Assembly: GCA_963678705.1 (NCBI GenBank)
Contig: OY783215.1
Span: 11,265,740-11,329,739 of the forward strand
From: Panorpa germanica
Lineage: Eukaryota > Arthropoda > Insecta > Mecoptera > Panorpidae
Reading direction: 5' to 3'
DNA: 64,000 nt
Shown here: positions 49,035-62,066 of the stretch, one piece after another
How positions within the stretch are numbered: the stretch's first letter is position 1
Layout: every line of letters starts with the position of its first letter
The notes under the pieces: generated by a model
Told to the model about the DNA's origin: nothing
Databases searched by the model: none
What the model saw: the letters and a program-made list of their open reading frames with translations, nothing else
Translations under genes and position numbers: made by a program

Positions 49035-49194
49035 AATAAACAAGTTTAATTATGTAAACACAAATTTTGTTTATGTTAAATAACTAACAAATAATAAATG
49101 TGTTTTACGAATTAGCCGATCAATCTCAATTTAATAAAATTGAAAGTTTGTGCAAATATATTTGTATTTACATATTATGATAACTGCAGTAACG

Positions 49195-49330
49195 TCTGCA
49201 AGGAGGGGCGGGGGGTTACAGTGCAGTTTCACAAAGTCAATGACTCGACTGTTGTCTCCTTGTCGCGATGACGTCTACATCTACGTCTGACGCAGCTATG
49301 ACAGCTGTCCCCGGTCCCGTATATGGAAAG
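49195..49330 (+). promoter_or_regulatory. GC-richer island in the large intron, candidate promoter or enhancer
   Basis: It stands out from its AT-rich surroundings: a GGGGCGGGGGG box at about 49205, a TGACGTC (CRE-like) site at about 49269, and repeated ACGTCT/GACGCAG blocks. It lies between the long N-terminal exon and the F-BAR exons, so it could drive a shorter F-BAR-only isoform. Function is inferred from composition only. Confidence 0.3.
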
Positions 49331-52300
49331 ATGTAACAAACTGCACACTTTACTATGAGAGTTTTGTAGAGAAAGCTGTGAAAATAAAAGAAATTACTAG
49401 AGTTTAAAATTCTAGCGTCATAGTCATTCGCTTAAAATCCTGTTCACAGTCTGAGTACATGCAACATTGAGAAATATCTGTCATCGTATCACGTTCTGTT
49501 GGAATAACAATAACCTAAACCTAATCAACACAACTTAAAATTATATTCAATTAAACGTATTAGTCCAGAATGCATTTAACTTAATTTAAAATTGTATAAA
49601 TTAAGCAAAATAGCGATTTAATAGTTTTTTTTTTGCATTATTTGAGAAAGTCATTTATTATTTGTGAAAATGTTTGCATATTCAATACTTATTTAATTGA
49701 AAAAGGTTAAAGAAATAATCGCGCTAATTAGCATTTGAAAAAATATCTCTTTACAGGTTTTGCCAATAAAAAATATTATCGATTTTGAAAGTCAAAATGT
49801 AATCTTTTTGTACTTGATATAAATACTCATCAGCGCACTTCAATTGTGAGTAGAAACAATTCAATTTGGTTTAGGGCGTAAAAGTTAAGGTTATATTTCA
49901 GTAAACAATTTGTATTCCGTACGAAATCATATATATATATTTATTTAATGTCATGAAACAGATTGTTCGCAGTTCAGTTGTTCACATGAACTGACATTCT
50001 TATGAGCTACAAATAGCGAAACTATTTAACCTGTTAGAATTCAAGCGACGAAAAGGTTTTTGCGAACTACGGTTGAAGTGAATAAGTGTCGGAAACTTCA
50101 CACAGGTTTTCCTTTTCACCACATTGTTTACTACTAAATTTAGTCAACGGATATGAATAAAAAGAAAGGTCATTCAAGTGGCCTAAACAAATAAATGGAC
50201 CGTTATTTGCGTATACTAGAATATAGAAGATATTTTTATATGTTATTAAATTTTATCCGATTGGTTTCCTTTTCCTATCGAACCTATAAGGTGGTATTAC
50301 GGTAACATATTTGGTCAGGCTTTTCTACTGTGTATTTCTTGTTCCATATGTCTTTTTTTTGCTCTTATTTCAATTCAATTTTGTGCAGTCAGAATTAGCT
50401 AGCTTGGGCCCTCTTTTGATTACACCCTAATTTAAGAATTGTGCTATTTAAATTCGTCACAAGATATCGGATGAACTTAGCAAACTTATTGAGATCAGCC
50501 GATAGTTTTTGGACCGGTCTCATCATTATTATGGTAACAAATTGCGTCCTGAGCTTCAGAGATTATATATTTAAATAAACCCCTTATATTCGAAAGCCCC
50601 TGACAATCAGAGTACCAGTGCCGAATTAACAGCGGCGCAATGACGCAAGGTCGAATTAACAGTGACTGTATAAAATGGATAAAATCTATTACTGACAACA
50701 TAGTCGTCAAGTGTTAATTTAGAGTTGAACGTAATGCACATTTTAAAACATAAAAATTCTATGAATGAATATTTTCGTTTATTTTATCAAGCGAAAGTAA
50801 TGTAACACCTTATATTTTTAGAATATATTAACGATTTGTAATTATATTAATTTGTTTTTATGTATAGATCTAATAACATTCTCAATTTCACCATAAATAC
50901 CGAATAAGTTGATTTTATGTACAAATAATGGATTCTCTGATAAAAATTACATTAACCATATACAATTAAGAAATACAATACTTTTTATCGCATTTCTACG
51001 TTTGATATTCAACAGGTTGCAGTGTTTTGTGTATATTTAACTATTTATTTACATTTTATTCGAAATTGCTTTCACCTAATATTCACGCTCGTGTAAATCC
51101 ATTAAAAAGAAAAGAAAACACCACGTGTAAATATTCAAACATTTCATTCATTTGAATAACTCTTTGCACAGGTTGGTTAAATAGCATTTAGTTCTTGAGG
51201 TATATATTGCAGAAGACATTGTTGATACATTGTTAATAAAATGGAATTGGTTAGGGTCGCTTCGCCCCTTGATATTAAGTGCTGCCGAACACTGCAATCG
51301 AGTACTAGTGACGCCGATTTTCTTTTAGTAGGTCGCAAGTAAACGTTTGCAGCGTGAGAGAGCCCTAAAAATGTAAACAACATAAGATGGAAGGCATATG
51401 TGACTTAAATGACTTCGTCTCAATTTCACGACAATTTCTCACGCTGCAAGTGTTCTTGCAGACGAATTTAATGATCGTGAGGTTCATCTCATCTTCGTAA
51501 TGAGACCTTGTAGATTAACTTAACTTTCAATTTGAAAAATAAAATTGAATAGAAGTTAAAACAAGATGAATTACTTCTACTATTTAAATATTTTGGGACA
51601 AGGTTATGTGGTTTGTTTATATATTATTCGTATACTTCAGTTTGAGAAATGGAAGAATCGTGCGTTGATGCATTCTTTACATCTTTTTGACCAAACCAAA
51701 TTTGGTCGTGCAGAATTATATTACCACAATAAATTTACTTAAAATACTCTGCTATTTATAAACATAAATCATAATAATTTTTACGTAACAACATCTTTTA
51801 ACGTTTTCAGCATATGGTCTGCAATACGCAGTAAATTGCGTACGTCAAGCAATCATTTTAAACTTAGTACTGGTCTAAAATAACCACAAATATATGAAGT
51901 AAAACCGCCAAGGTCATGAACTTTGTTGTAGTCCATGTTATTCATACTTTTTGCAGGTTTTTAATGGCCTACTTTTTCAATTTTATTACACATACAGTTT
52001 TTGTATCGTCGCGTCGTGCACTTGAATTGTTTACTTCAGGGTTATCAAACCTGTTGCCATAGCTACTTTGCATTTTCAATTCAATAATAAGATGTTTTCC
52101 AAAAGATTCTTTTTCAGATTTATGAGTACTCTTAAAATTGTAACTATGGATTTTTGAGACTTACTTATCTATTGGTAAAAATATTAGATCTCTTAAATAT
52201 ATCAGCTAATTTATAAGAGACTTTATATAGTCTAATTTTTATTTAAGTCATAAATAATTTAATACAAAATAGCTAGTTTAAACAGCTCCGTCGTAACTTT

Positions 52301-54159
52301 TAAAGAGAAGTTTATATTTTGAAAATGTTTACAGTTATCACAAACTATTGATTATTAATATTTTTGTTGGCAATTTGCCTAATGATATAAATTATAAAAC
52401 AATAAATTCTTATGGGAAAATGACAATTTAACGGTGCATTTAAACGCCGAGAACGATGGTGCCAGTCAGCAGTATCATCGGGTTCGTTTCACCGTAATCT
52501 AGTTAAATATTTTTTAGGTTTGGTATATACATATAAAAACAACTTCAAACGACACTTATGAGATGTTATAATAGATAATTTGTTTAAGATTTAGACAGAT
52601 AGACCTAATCAACTTGATTTAATAGAACGAATATTACCCAAGTTGTTAAAGCACTGTACAATTAGATGAAAATTAATTCAGAATTGATTACAGAAGACGA
52701 AAATACAACGCCTGTAAGTTTGGTAGGCCATGGACAAGGCTTTGCTTTTGATTTGTTATTCTTTATTAAATTAGAAAAAGCCTTACAACTTATAACATTT
52801 GTTGAACCTTCGCATTTGTCCTGAAAATCACGACTACTTATGCAGACACATACTGCACAAAAATGATATAAACCGCAGTTGCCACTGGTTCTTCTACTCT
52901 GCTTAAGTTTATGAACGAATATAAACACAAAATGCCCGTAAGCGAAAAAAGTTTTATCAATCAAATTAAATGTTATTATTTAAGTTAATTATGATTTTAC
53001 AGTCCGACAAAAACATAAATCTGTACATTAAGTTTATGTTGAAATCGACATTTTTTATTTATGTTTTAAGTTTTTATAACCTATGAGTTGAGTATATAAA
53101 TTTAAAATTTAGAAATTTTTAAGTGTTTGTTATTATATATTTACTATAACATGTAGGACAAGAGTTTTGTAATTTTTTATTGTTGTATAACTCTTAATAT
53201 TGGTACCACTGTTCTTAAATAAAGCCTTGTGTGTCATGAAGCAGAAATTTTGGTTATGACGCAAATATACTTCATCTGTAACAATTGATTTATTAAGTGG
53301 AGATTACACTGGAGTTAAATTACTCTCATCAGTAATATTTAAATACAATATTCACTCGTTAAACAAAAATATATATGTTATAATGAATACACTTTGATGT
53401 ACTTGGCCATAAACTTATCTCGCTGTAATTAACATTAATTAAATTTATCTGTGCAGTAAGTTTTACACGTACATTTCTCTAAATAACACGCAAGGATAAT
53501 GTTCATCAATTTTTATCACATTACTTCGTATCCGAAAATAGAAAAGCATTTCACCAATGCACGATCAACGGTGTAAATAAATAAATAAGTATTCTATAGG
53601 ACCATGGTGTTTTACATTTCTTGCAGTACGTAAGCAACAGGCGCGGCCTCGTATATTTCGATTATATATTTGAAGAATTTATATTTTTATTTTTTATCTC
53701 ACACCTGACCTAGGTAGTTGTATAATTTGACTTCATAATGGAATCACTTCAAATATGCTACTAGTAACTAGATATTGGTATGGTTAAAATTACTTAAATG
53801 CTTAAAATAAGTTGTGCTGTATAAATCTACGATACAATGAAAAAGCATTGTACTACGCATTGTTTTATAATGTATATTGAAACGAATATGACAAAATTCA
53901 GAATCGTATCGTAATTTATACAGCTCTTATAACCTCTTAGTAATTTGAATTATACTAGCTATTACCGCAATTTAAGTTCCTTTTAGAGTTATCTCCGATG
54001 TATATATTGAACCTCCAACTAACAGTTAGGGTACCGTCCACTACAGCTTTTTTTGTAGGTTAAATGCAAGTTGCAAATGAAGCCACACGTATTCTGTATC
54101 TTAGTTCTATCCACGTAACGTCATACAAGCTTCATGGAAACTGTAAATAGGGTCATTTC

Positions 54160-54635
54160 TTTTAAGTTTAACATTGAGAAAGCACGTTTTTTCATTGGGA
54201 AAATGTCAAGTGATGAAGAAGATGTGATTATAGCATCCCAGTAAACATTTTGGATCATTTTGGAGTCACTTTGACATAATATTGGAGATGCGTATGATTT
54301 TTTTGTCATGAAAGAGTTCATTTATAGTTCAGTTTCTCACAATCGTTCATATGAAATGTCTGTTTTATCGGCTACAGATGACGGAACCACTCCACCTGTC
54401 GGAATACAAATGAAGATAAAATTGATGCGAACTATAATTGAAGTGAAATTGTGATAGAAACGTCACCAAAAGGGACACTTCATCAAATGTTTACTGGGAT
54501 ACGCTTTTATTGGAAGACAACGAATCAGACGTAGAATGATCATAACCCGCAGATTGTTTGTTGTTGCAAGAGAGTTATCAGAGGATGATTCAGTATTTCA
54601 ATCAGTACACCGAATGACTATTGTTCATTAATATA
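54160..54635 (+). pseudogene. PIF/Harbinger transposase N-terminus, split by a MITE
   Basis: From the ATG at 54203 the frame reads MSSDEEDVIIA. It is then broken by the 262-bp MITE at 54237-54498 and resumes YAFIGRQRIRRR and RRLFVVARELSEDDSVFQS. The homologous copy at 59881-60048 lacks the MITE. The acidic start, Arg-rich run and RxLF.ARELx.D..F.S..RM pattern fit the N-terminal region of PIF/Harbinger transposases (HARBI1-like). Upstream, GTTAGGGTACCGTCCACTAC at about 54025 could be a terminus. The catalytic domain is absent. Confidence 0.55.
54237..54498. mobile_element. MITE family C (CCCAGTAAACATTT), copy 2, with empty-site evidence
   Basis: Ends CCCAGTAAACATTTTGGA and CAAATGTTTACTGGG. 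It sits in TATAGCAT / ATACGCTT, whereas the related sequence at 60015-60030 (reverse strand) reads TATAGCATACGCTT. Removing the element and one AT restores the empty site exactly, which fixes its ends and shows a 2-base target duplication (AT here, AA at 34626). Confidence 0.9.
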
Positions 54636-55589
54636 AACAAAATTGACTGTCGGGCCTGTCATTTTTAAAAGAATATTACGTCTATGCGTCGTGCAGTACG
54701 CTTGAGCTATGACTTGTTGCAACACAGGCTGCTTGACGGTTGCTTGCCACTAAGCAAACGCGAAATATAGATAGAAGAAAATCATAGCCAAATCGAGCCC
54801 CCTAAAAGCAATACATACTTCAAAGTAACAGTTTGAACCTTAATAAACATCTGTAGGTTGTGAAGGAAATAACAGTAATTCCTTTTTTATAATGACCTTA
54901 AACCAATATCTACATATGTACATAAAGGAAATACATTTCGAAATAAATATAAAAAATAGAAGTATAAAAATTGACAAGCAATTAATATCCGATATAAAAA
55001 AATTTGATTGGCCTAGATCGCGACAATAAATTAGTTTTTTGACACTTATTTTAGCAATAGTCAATTTTTTATATTCGCATTTTGAATTGATTTATTTAAC
55101 TAGAACTGTTTTCTATTCTTAAATATTGATCAGTAATCGGTGACAGTTGTGACATGTCAATTTAATCACTCAAAAGTAATATTACTTTTTAATTGAGAGA
55201 ATTAAATTAAGAGATTCACAATCATCGTGCTAGAAAGTTGACAAATTAATAGTTGCTTCTACTTCACTTAGGCTGAAATAAAGTGGTATTTAGAAAATGT
55301 AAGGTACAATCTTTTGAAATGTAATGAAACTGCGGGTTTAGTACGGGTGTCGTAGGAATCGCCTCAAATTTAAAAAAAAAAAAACTTTTTCTATTATGTC
55401 AAATTTAGCAATATTGCGTCAGTTTTGAAAACTTGTGTAAGTGATAAAACAGCACTAAAAACTTGTACGATTAAGTGTCTATAGTATCTTCAGGTCATTG
55501 AAATACTTAAAATATATGAAACATAACCACGAAGCGAAGTGATTTATTTATTTATTATTGGTATTTCATTTTTGTGTATTTTTAAATCG

Positions 55590-55950
55590 CGGCTTTTCTA
55601 ACCATTTCTTTTATACAACAGAATGTAAAATAGATGCATTGAAGTCAATGATCAATGAATCAATGAGCATTACATCTGTCTTGTGAAAGATATAGAAGTT
55701 TTGATATTAAGAATTAGATAAACAAAGATAAATGTAATCGATTACTTATTATTCTACTGATTTAATACTAATCTCGTGATATCAAAAGATGGTTAAAAAT
55801 TAAACGGCAAAACAGAATTTTAATTTATTAATTTTAAATATCTGCGTCATCTTTTGGATATTAAAAGAACAACAGATATATATATATGATGATATATTTC
55901 ATTAAAAATTAAAATATCCTAATTTTATACCGGCAGTTTAATTCACATAT
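55590..55950. repeat. diverged MITE-like repeat related to 45255-45615
   Basis: Contains ACAACAGAATGTAAAATAGA, then AAAAGATGGTTAAAAATTAA and a run of AT microsatellite. Homology is recognisable in blocks only. Confidence 0.35.
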
Positions 55951-57410
55951 TGGTATATTAATTAAAGTTGCAAGTAGCAACAACATTAATTAAAAATCAC
56001 TTTTATTGAGTAGCTTAAAATAATGTAAGCGATGCTAATACAGGTATATAATATATATACGAATAAATTAATTATGTTTATATTTTCTATGGAATAATAT
56101 CCGCTAATTCGCATTTTATGGTTTTAATCTGTTACCTAATTATAATTAGCTATTAATGTGTAATAGCAAATGCTCATATCGATTTAATTAACAACAAATT
56201 GGCTTTTTGGCGTTAATTACAAATATTATTTATGCATTTAAACAGGTTTTTCGAGTTATCTTTCAAAATATTTCTTGGTTGCAATTAAATTTAGCACAGT
56301 AAATCAAATACATATTATATTTTTTTTAAATAACAGCTCTTGTTGTGAAATGTTTAATTAATATGAAATATTTCTAATCGTAGAAAGATAATTGTAAATA
56401 TCATTACAATAATAATATGTAGTGTAATCCTACTTAAGATGAGAGTTTTTATTTTTAAATATCAGTTTTATTGTTCATCAGGAATTCAATAGCTCAGTTC
56501 GTTTCTTTTCATCGATAATAAGTAACTAATATCTAATACATTTATCAACATATTAATTTTTGTTCTTTTGCATCCTAATATCATATGTCCCAAAGTTCCC
56601 TCCTCTCCCTAAAGATGGACCAGATTTCCTCTCCCTACTGTGACCAGATTTCATGAAGGAAAAATAAAGCACCTAATGATACACTATTTGTATTTTTTAT
56701 AAATCACCAATAAATCTGTAATTCTGTTTTAGAGACCTAGGGTTCATAGTTTTCTTTTTATACATGATTAAAAATAGTCATTTTCCATACAAATCATAAT
56801 TTTTAGCTCAATTTCACCACATAATATAACTTTTAACTATAAAAAATTGATGACACGGCTTTCAAAAACTAGGTGTATATTAAATAATCTTTTTTGTAAC
56901 TATTGCAAAAAGAAAATTATCAAATGATACCTATTTACGAAAATATTTAAATAAAACCTTTAAGAAACAGTAAATGTAGGTTATAAGCCGGCAACGTTGC
57001 AAATGCCAATTTGAGCGGAAATTCAAAATTGGAATAAATGTTATATAAAATATAACAATATATTGGTCAAAGAACCAAATCACGCTTGCGTCAACACACG
57101 TAAATTTGCAGCGTTGTAAAATTTATTATTCCTTTTTCAAAATATTTAATTTGTATTTAAATTGAATTAACATAAATTTGATATTAATTATAGGTAATTT
57201 TTAATTTATTAAACTATTATATGCAATCATTTTAACAAGCAAAAAGCAGTTTAATAGGAATTGAAAAATTCATTTTCAAAGGTACAGTACCAATATTTGC
57301 TCGTCCTACATGTACTTCGTATTTTGCATTTCGTATTACCGAGACATAAACTTTTTGCATTGACGGTACGTCCTGTACCTCGTTAAAACATTTCGAATGG
57401 CCCTCGATTT

Positions 57411-57449
57411 AGAACGTATCTGAAATTGTATCTGGACACAAAATGTTGT
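57411..57449 (+). repeat. short dispersed repeat shared with 35192-35227
   Basis: AACGTATCTGAAATTGTATC followed by TGGACACAAAATGTTG; the partner has AACGTATCTAAAATGTATC then TGGATAGAAAATGTTG. Family unknown. Confidence 0.4.
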
Positions 57450-59326
57450 ATCTGCCTATGAAAATATGCCAATAGTAGACTGTTTCTGTAGGTGATAAAT
57501 TGGACTGACGAAAGAAAGGTGCTGCCATTTCTTCAGAAGCTCTAGATTTTTTTAAGGTTGTCAAATACATCAATCCAAATCAAATATATTTTTTGCAAGA
57601 ATTCATTTTTTACTTTAATTAGTGTATAAATTATCTAGTCTACATTTATTTAACATTAGGCGTGTTTTGTTTATTCAATTAGAAACGGTGATCATTAGAA
57701 AGACAAAGAGAAAATTTATATTTAATTAGTGAATGAAAAAATATGATTTTAGAGTGAACGACAAATAGAAACAAATACAAGTTTTGTGCAACAGGTGTCA
57801 TTACCTTACCTGTAATATTATTCAAAAGGAAATGTTTTATAAAGCAGCGCAAGCAACCATGCGTAATGTAAATTGGTCGCGCGTGGCATGATGTATCTGC
57901 TTCCTCCAAAAGTTGCTCTTATCTTACTACTAATCTTACTATTTATATAATGTCGCTGACGAAAAATATAATATCATAGCTTCGAATCTATACTTAAAAA
58001 CTTTCGATATTAGTTACCAAATAATATTTTTATTTGTTAATAGTTGAATAATTCAAAAACATTAAAAAATAAACAAAATGATTTACAATCATTATATATT
58101 TTTTAAAGTTTCATATAAATTTCCGCTTTATTTATACATTTTTTTCAAATTCATATCTTAGTGTTTTAGCGGATGTTTTGCACCTCGCATCAAGTTATTT
58201 CCTTAAACATTAACTTCCTTATACATCATCGCGCATACTTCCTTAACAGTTCATAAAGACGTACATTTATAGTAGTACAATTTATGTTTTAATAATTTGA
58301 ACTTGAAGTGAAAGTACGTATAAAAATGTTCAAAACAAATTCTTTATCATTTAATTATTACCTTTCAAGTATTAATGTAATTGTGCAAAACAGATTTAAT
58401 AGATTTAGTTATATGGTGTGCAAGGAATATCATTAAATAATGTATGTATGTATGTAATTAATATGTCAATTGTGTTGTCAGAACTTGTAGTAAATTTTAA
58501 GATATTCAAGAAGAGCAAGAAATTCAAAATTTAGTAAAAAAAAACATTTTCTAACTCAAGTCAAACATTTAATTAAGTCGCTTAACACCTTCTTCTACAC
58601 GGCCTGTCAAATATTGTCCACTTTAATCAACCAGAAACTAACGCCTTACATCATTACACCATGCGTTACTTTTACATCGTAACATGTTGATTACAACATT
58701 TATTAATAAGCTGTTATTAAAGTTGCATTTATTATAATAAGAGAGCAATTATTTGAATTATTAACTCACGTTGAAGTAACCTGCACCTCAACTTTCTTTA
58801 TTATAACGCTTGACTGCAAACGCAGACGCAGACGCAGTGTAAACAAAACTCGACGTAATTGTCTGACCTGTTCACCTGTCTGCAGTTAAGTAGGTGACGG
58901 GAGTTCAAAATAGTTCTGAGATTCAACAGAATACGTACAACGCTGTAATTTTTATAACTTAATAATTTGGAACGTAACAGACATATTGGCGCCTGGAACA
59001 ATGCTTTGTTATAAAGAATATTGAACCCGCAATATCTGAGAAATATGAAGCCTTAAAAATGTCAGACTTAAATCTTGTTGTACATGGTCTTTTAACAAGA
59101 CCAAAGGTCTTTTAAATTTCGCACCATATTTGCGGTGACTGATATTGTTTTCCACTACTAACCTTAGGATTAATGAAGACCTTTTTCTGAACAGAAAAAT
59201 TTTGATTTTGACTTACTCATTTTAAGGTTTTGACTCCTATTTGTTTCAAAATGAATTACGTAATGCAGCCTAGAAGTGGATGTGATTAGAAGTAAATTTA
59301 GCTCGAAAGCAAAAAGAAAAGTAATG

Positions 59327-59755
59327 TGACCCATGTCCTAATTTCTATAAAACTGTACTATATATTGATAAACTTGCTTACGAGAACCTTAAATGTACAA
59401 GGAAATTAAAAAAGTCATTTTTTCCTTTAATTATTAAAGGGATCCAACGTTATAGAAAATTCCAAAACATGGTACGTCACATGTTGAAAATATGCCATCT
59501 CTTTTATACAACAGAAATGCATACGATTGTGTGTTTGACACGTCGTTTGCTCCTAACAGATGAGTTCTGTATCCCATGAAATATTACTTATTTCTTGTAA
59601 AGCAAGTAGAAAAACTGAAATTAAAATTTGATATAACTAAAACTACCTAAACATTTTGATATTTAAAATAATTAAAACGCCGATATACATATATTAACAA
59701 TTATTTCATTCAAAAATTAAAAAGTAACCCCTTAGAAATGAGTTCACAAACCTAT
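59327..59755 (-). repeat. MITE family A relative, complete but diverged
   Basis: Starts GTGACCCATGTCCTAATTTC, contains CTGTACTATATATTGATAAA, a CCTTTAATTATTAAAGGGA block and TTTTATACAACAGAA, and ends near GAAATGAGTTCACAAACC. Order and orientation follow the 14069 copy, but the middle is different, so it is a separate subfamily. Confidence 0.55.
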
Positions 59756-59880
59756 TCCCAGAAGTCCAATTTTAAAAGCGGATATCGGAACATTAAAAAA
59801 ATGTATAGCGAAAGAGACATATAAGAGGCAAGATATCTGCAGGTGTAGAGAGGAAATAGCGGATCCAGACCGCATAATTT

Positions 59881-60048
59881 TTAGGATGTGGTACTACTAC
59901 AGCTGCATGAGTATGATTGAAAGGGGTTTGTCAATCTGCGGTTAATGTTCTTTTCGATGTATGGATGAAGCCAATACATTCTACGTCTGATTCGTTGTCT
60001 TCTAATAAAAGCGTATGCTATAATCACGTCTTCTTCATCGCTTGACAT
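59881..60048 (-). pseudogene. PIF/Harbinger transposase N-terminus, uninterrupted copy
   Basis: Reads MSSDEEDVIIAYAFIRRQRI then RRRMYWLHPYIEKNINRR and then leaves the family, ending at 59881-59883. The Arg-rich run followed by W-x-HP-Y/I is characteristic of the N-terminal region of PIF/Harbinger transposases. In-frame codons extend to an upstream ATG at 60078. The DDE domain is missing, so it is a relic. It preserves the empty site of the MITE at 54237. Confidence 0.6.
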
Positions 60049-60078
60049 TTTCCCAATGAAAAAAACGTGCTTTCTCAA

Positions 60079-61225
60079 TGCTAAATTTCAGAGAAATGAT
60101 GCCATTTGGAGCTTGTATGAACTATGAAGGCGTCGTGGACAGTAGTCCTAAAAGGTTTTGGTTTGAGCGAAGGAATAAAATAAAGTAACTGGAGATTAAG
60201 TTATGGGAGTAGGAATTGGGTTGTTGTCATGACTATATGGCGAAAAAATATATTAAAAAAAAGACTTATTTAATCTTTCGAAGTTTAACCTGGTACTTCA
60301 CATAGTTCTTTTCTAGAACACACTTGTGCGATTAAAGAATGAATATAAATGAAACAAGAAATAAGAGCAGTTAATATAAATAATACAAAGAAACGTAAAA
60401 AGCATTATAATTTCTATTCCTAGTTTTAAATTTATTATACTATCCTTAATGTCAAGCCTACTTTACAGATTTCCAAGTATCTACTTTAATAAATCTAGAT
60501 AAATTGAATGATGTTACAATGTTATGTTATAAGTATAGTATTTCTTGAGAAATTTTAGAGAACAATGCATGTTTTTATTGAATTTTAACGATGATTTAAA
60601 ACAAAACATAATACGTACTTATTACGTTCATTATTTAGTATCGTGTACGTAATTATTCTTTATTAAAATATGAGTATAAGTTCTTTTCGATTGTTAAACC
60701 AAGAATTTGTGCAACTTTTATTTAATCTTCATGATCGCGTTTAACATTGACCTAAATCATAAACCATAAAGAAGAAACACTATTAAATTTAAATAAAAAA
60801 TGTAAATATGAATTATTTGTTATATTACACTGCCATTAATAATATAATAAACTTAACGTACTACTAAGTGTTAATTCTTTTTATAAGAATATTATATTGA
60901 TAGTAATTTAAACCGAGATGACATTCTGCTCAAAAAATGTTGTTCACCGAAAACCAGAGATGGCGTTACCTGCGTTGGGTTCTGGTATAGAAATACAGAT
61001 AAATTATAACCTAAAAAAATAAAACAAACAATATAATACACAATTTCATATAATATGCAATTGTGAAATTTTATTTAAAATTATTTCCCGCTCGTGAATT
61101 TGTCTAAGCTACATTTATATACTTATTCTATTACATTGTTACCATAATGAGTTTTCTTTAAACGGCTAACGATAACACTCTTATTAACAATATATTAATG
61201 TAATTTTGAATAATTTTTGTTGCAG
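60079..61225. other. intron end, AT-rich
   Basis: No element recognised. Leads into the TTTTGTTGCAG acceptor of the first F-BAR exon. Confidence 0.4.
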
Positions 61226-61311
61226 GGACAAAATGGTTACGAGGAGCTGCGAAGACACGTTAAAACTGGTGGAGATTTAAGTAAAGAATTGGCAGCTATT
61301 TTACAAGAGAG
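61226..61311 (+). CDS. Nost: Nostrin-like F-BAR protein, exon 2
   Basis: Follows a TTTTGTTGCAG acceptor and ends before a GTGTGT donor. In phase 0 after exon 1 it reads GQNGYEELRRHVKTGGDLSK and then ELAAILQER. This is the first helix of an F-BAR domain: it matches the Nostrin pattern Y..L..F...G..F.K....VLQ.RA and continues in the next exon with AEAELTYAKSL. The exon leaves a split codon (AG|G, Arg) at the boundary. Assignment to Nostrin rather than to the CIP4 or PACSIN families rests on this helix and on exons 3-4. Confidence 0.85.
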
Positions 61312-61389
61312 GTGTGTATTATGGCATTTAATAATTATCTTAAATATTTATCCATTATTCATTATTACATAATTTGTAACTGAAATTAG

Positions 61390-61451
61390 CTTGTAGCAAG
61401 CTAATAAGTTGAATCTTGCACACTGTGAACTTTGATTTAGCTTGCTACAAG
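61390..61451. repeat. perfect 15-bp inverted repeat in intron 2
   Basis: CTTGTAGCAAGCTAA at 61390-61404 is the exact reverse complement of TTAGCTTGCTACAAG at 61437-61451, loop 32 bases. The left arm is itself partly palindromic. No flanking pairing makes it look like a microRNA precursor. Confidence 0.6.
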
Positions 61452-61922
61452 GCAATTTTGGTAAGTCAAAAAAGAAATTGAGCAAATGCGTGTTTTTTAA
61501 TATATTGAAATCATAGTCATATTTAAAAGCTATAAAAAGTAGAGCCTTCTGACCCAGGAAAAACGAAGCAACGAGTACAGTCTTTCCCTCTAAATACAAC
61601 ACATAAACTCATAGTAACGTTATATTTTTTACTTGACGTTTTGTAATCTTACATTGTACTAACCTAAAATATGTTATGTAAACGACAAACCATTTGATAT
61701 TTTATAAACCTAACATATACGTAACTGTGGCGGATTAATAACTAAAATAAAATTATTTATTCCATTAAAATTTTCAAAATATTAGAAAATACCAAAAGAT
61801 GCACTTAACAGCATTGACTACTAAGCGACTCAGTTCTTACTTCCATTTATTAATATAAAAAAAAATCTTATAATGAACAAAAAATTCCATTAATAATGTT
61901 AATTGTGTGTTTATACTTTCAG

Positions 61923-62066
61923 GGCTGAAGCTGAACTTACCTACGCAAAATCTTTAAACAAATTGAGTACAAAATTGTCCCGAGCATGTCGTGATTGTCC
62001 TGGGGCTGTTGCAAGTGCTCTCAAAGGTGCTGCTTATGACATGGAGGGTCGTGGAGAAGTTCACAG
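61923..62066 (+). CDS. Nost: Nostrin-like F-BAR protein, exon 3
   Basis: Acceptor ACTTTCAG, donor ACAG|GTGAGC. Completes the split Arg codon, then reads AEAELTYAKSLNKLSTKLSR, a short cysteine-containing linker and DMEGRGEVHR. The AxLTYAKSLxKL block is the core F-BAR signature, with Nostrin's YAKGLQKLASKLSKA as the closest comparison I know. The family's lipid-facing basic residues continue into the next exon. Ends with a split codon AG|A. Confidence 0.88.

Larger units (their letters stand above)
41855..61225 (+). other. 19.4-kb intron of the Nostrin-like gene, rich in transposon remains
   Basis: Bounded by GTAAGA at the donor and TTTTGTTGCAG at the acceptor, phase 0. It contains the SINE, MITE, LINE and Harbinger pieces listed separately, and a GC-richer island at 49195-49330. 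Between these the sequence is AT-rich and anonymous (about 41890-43980, 49340-54160 and 55950-59320), with no other exon that I can support. Confidence 0.8.

Noticed and set aside
61390-61451. microRNA precursor
   Set aside because: The stem is only 15 bp with no extended pairing, and the 32-base loop is large for that stem.
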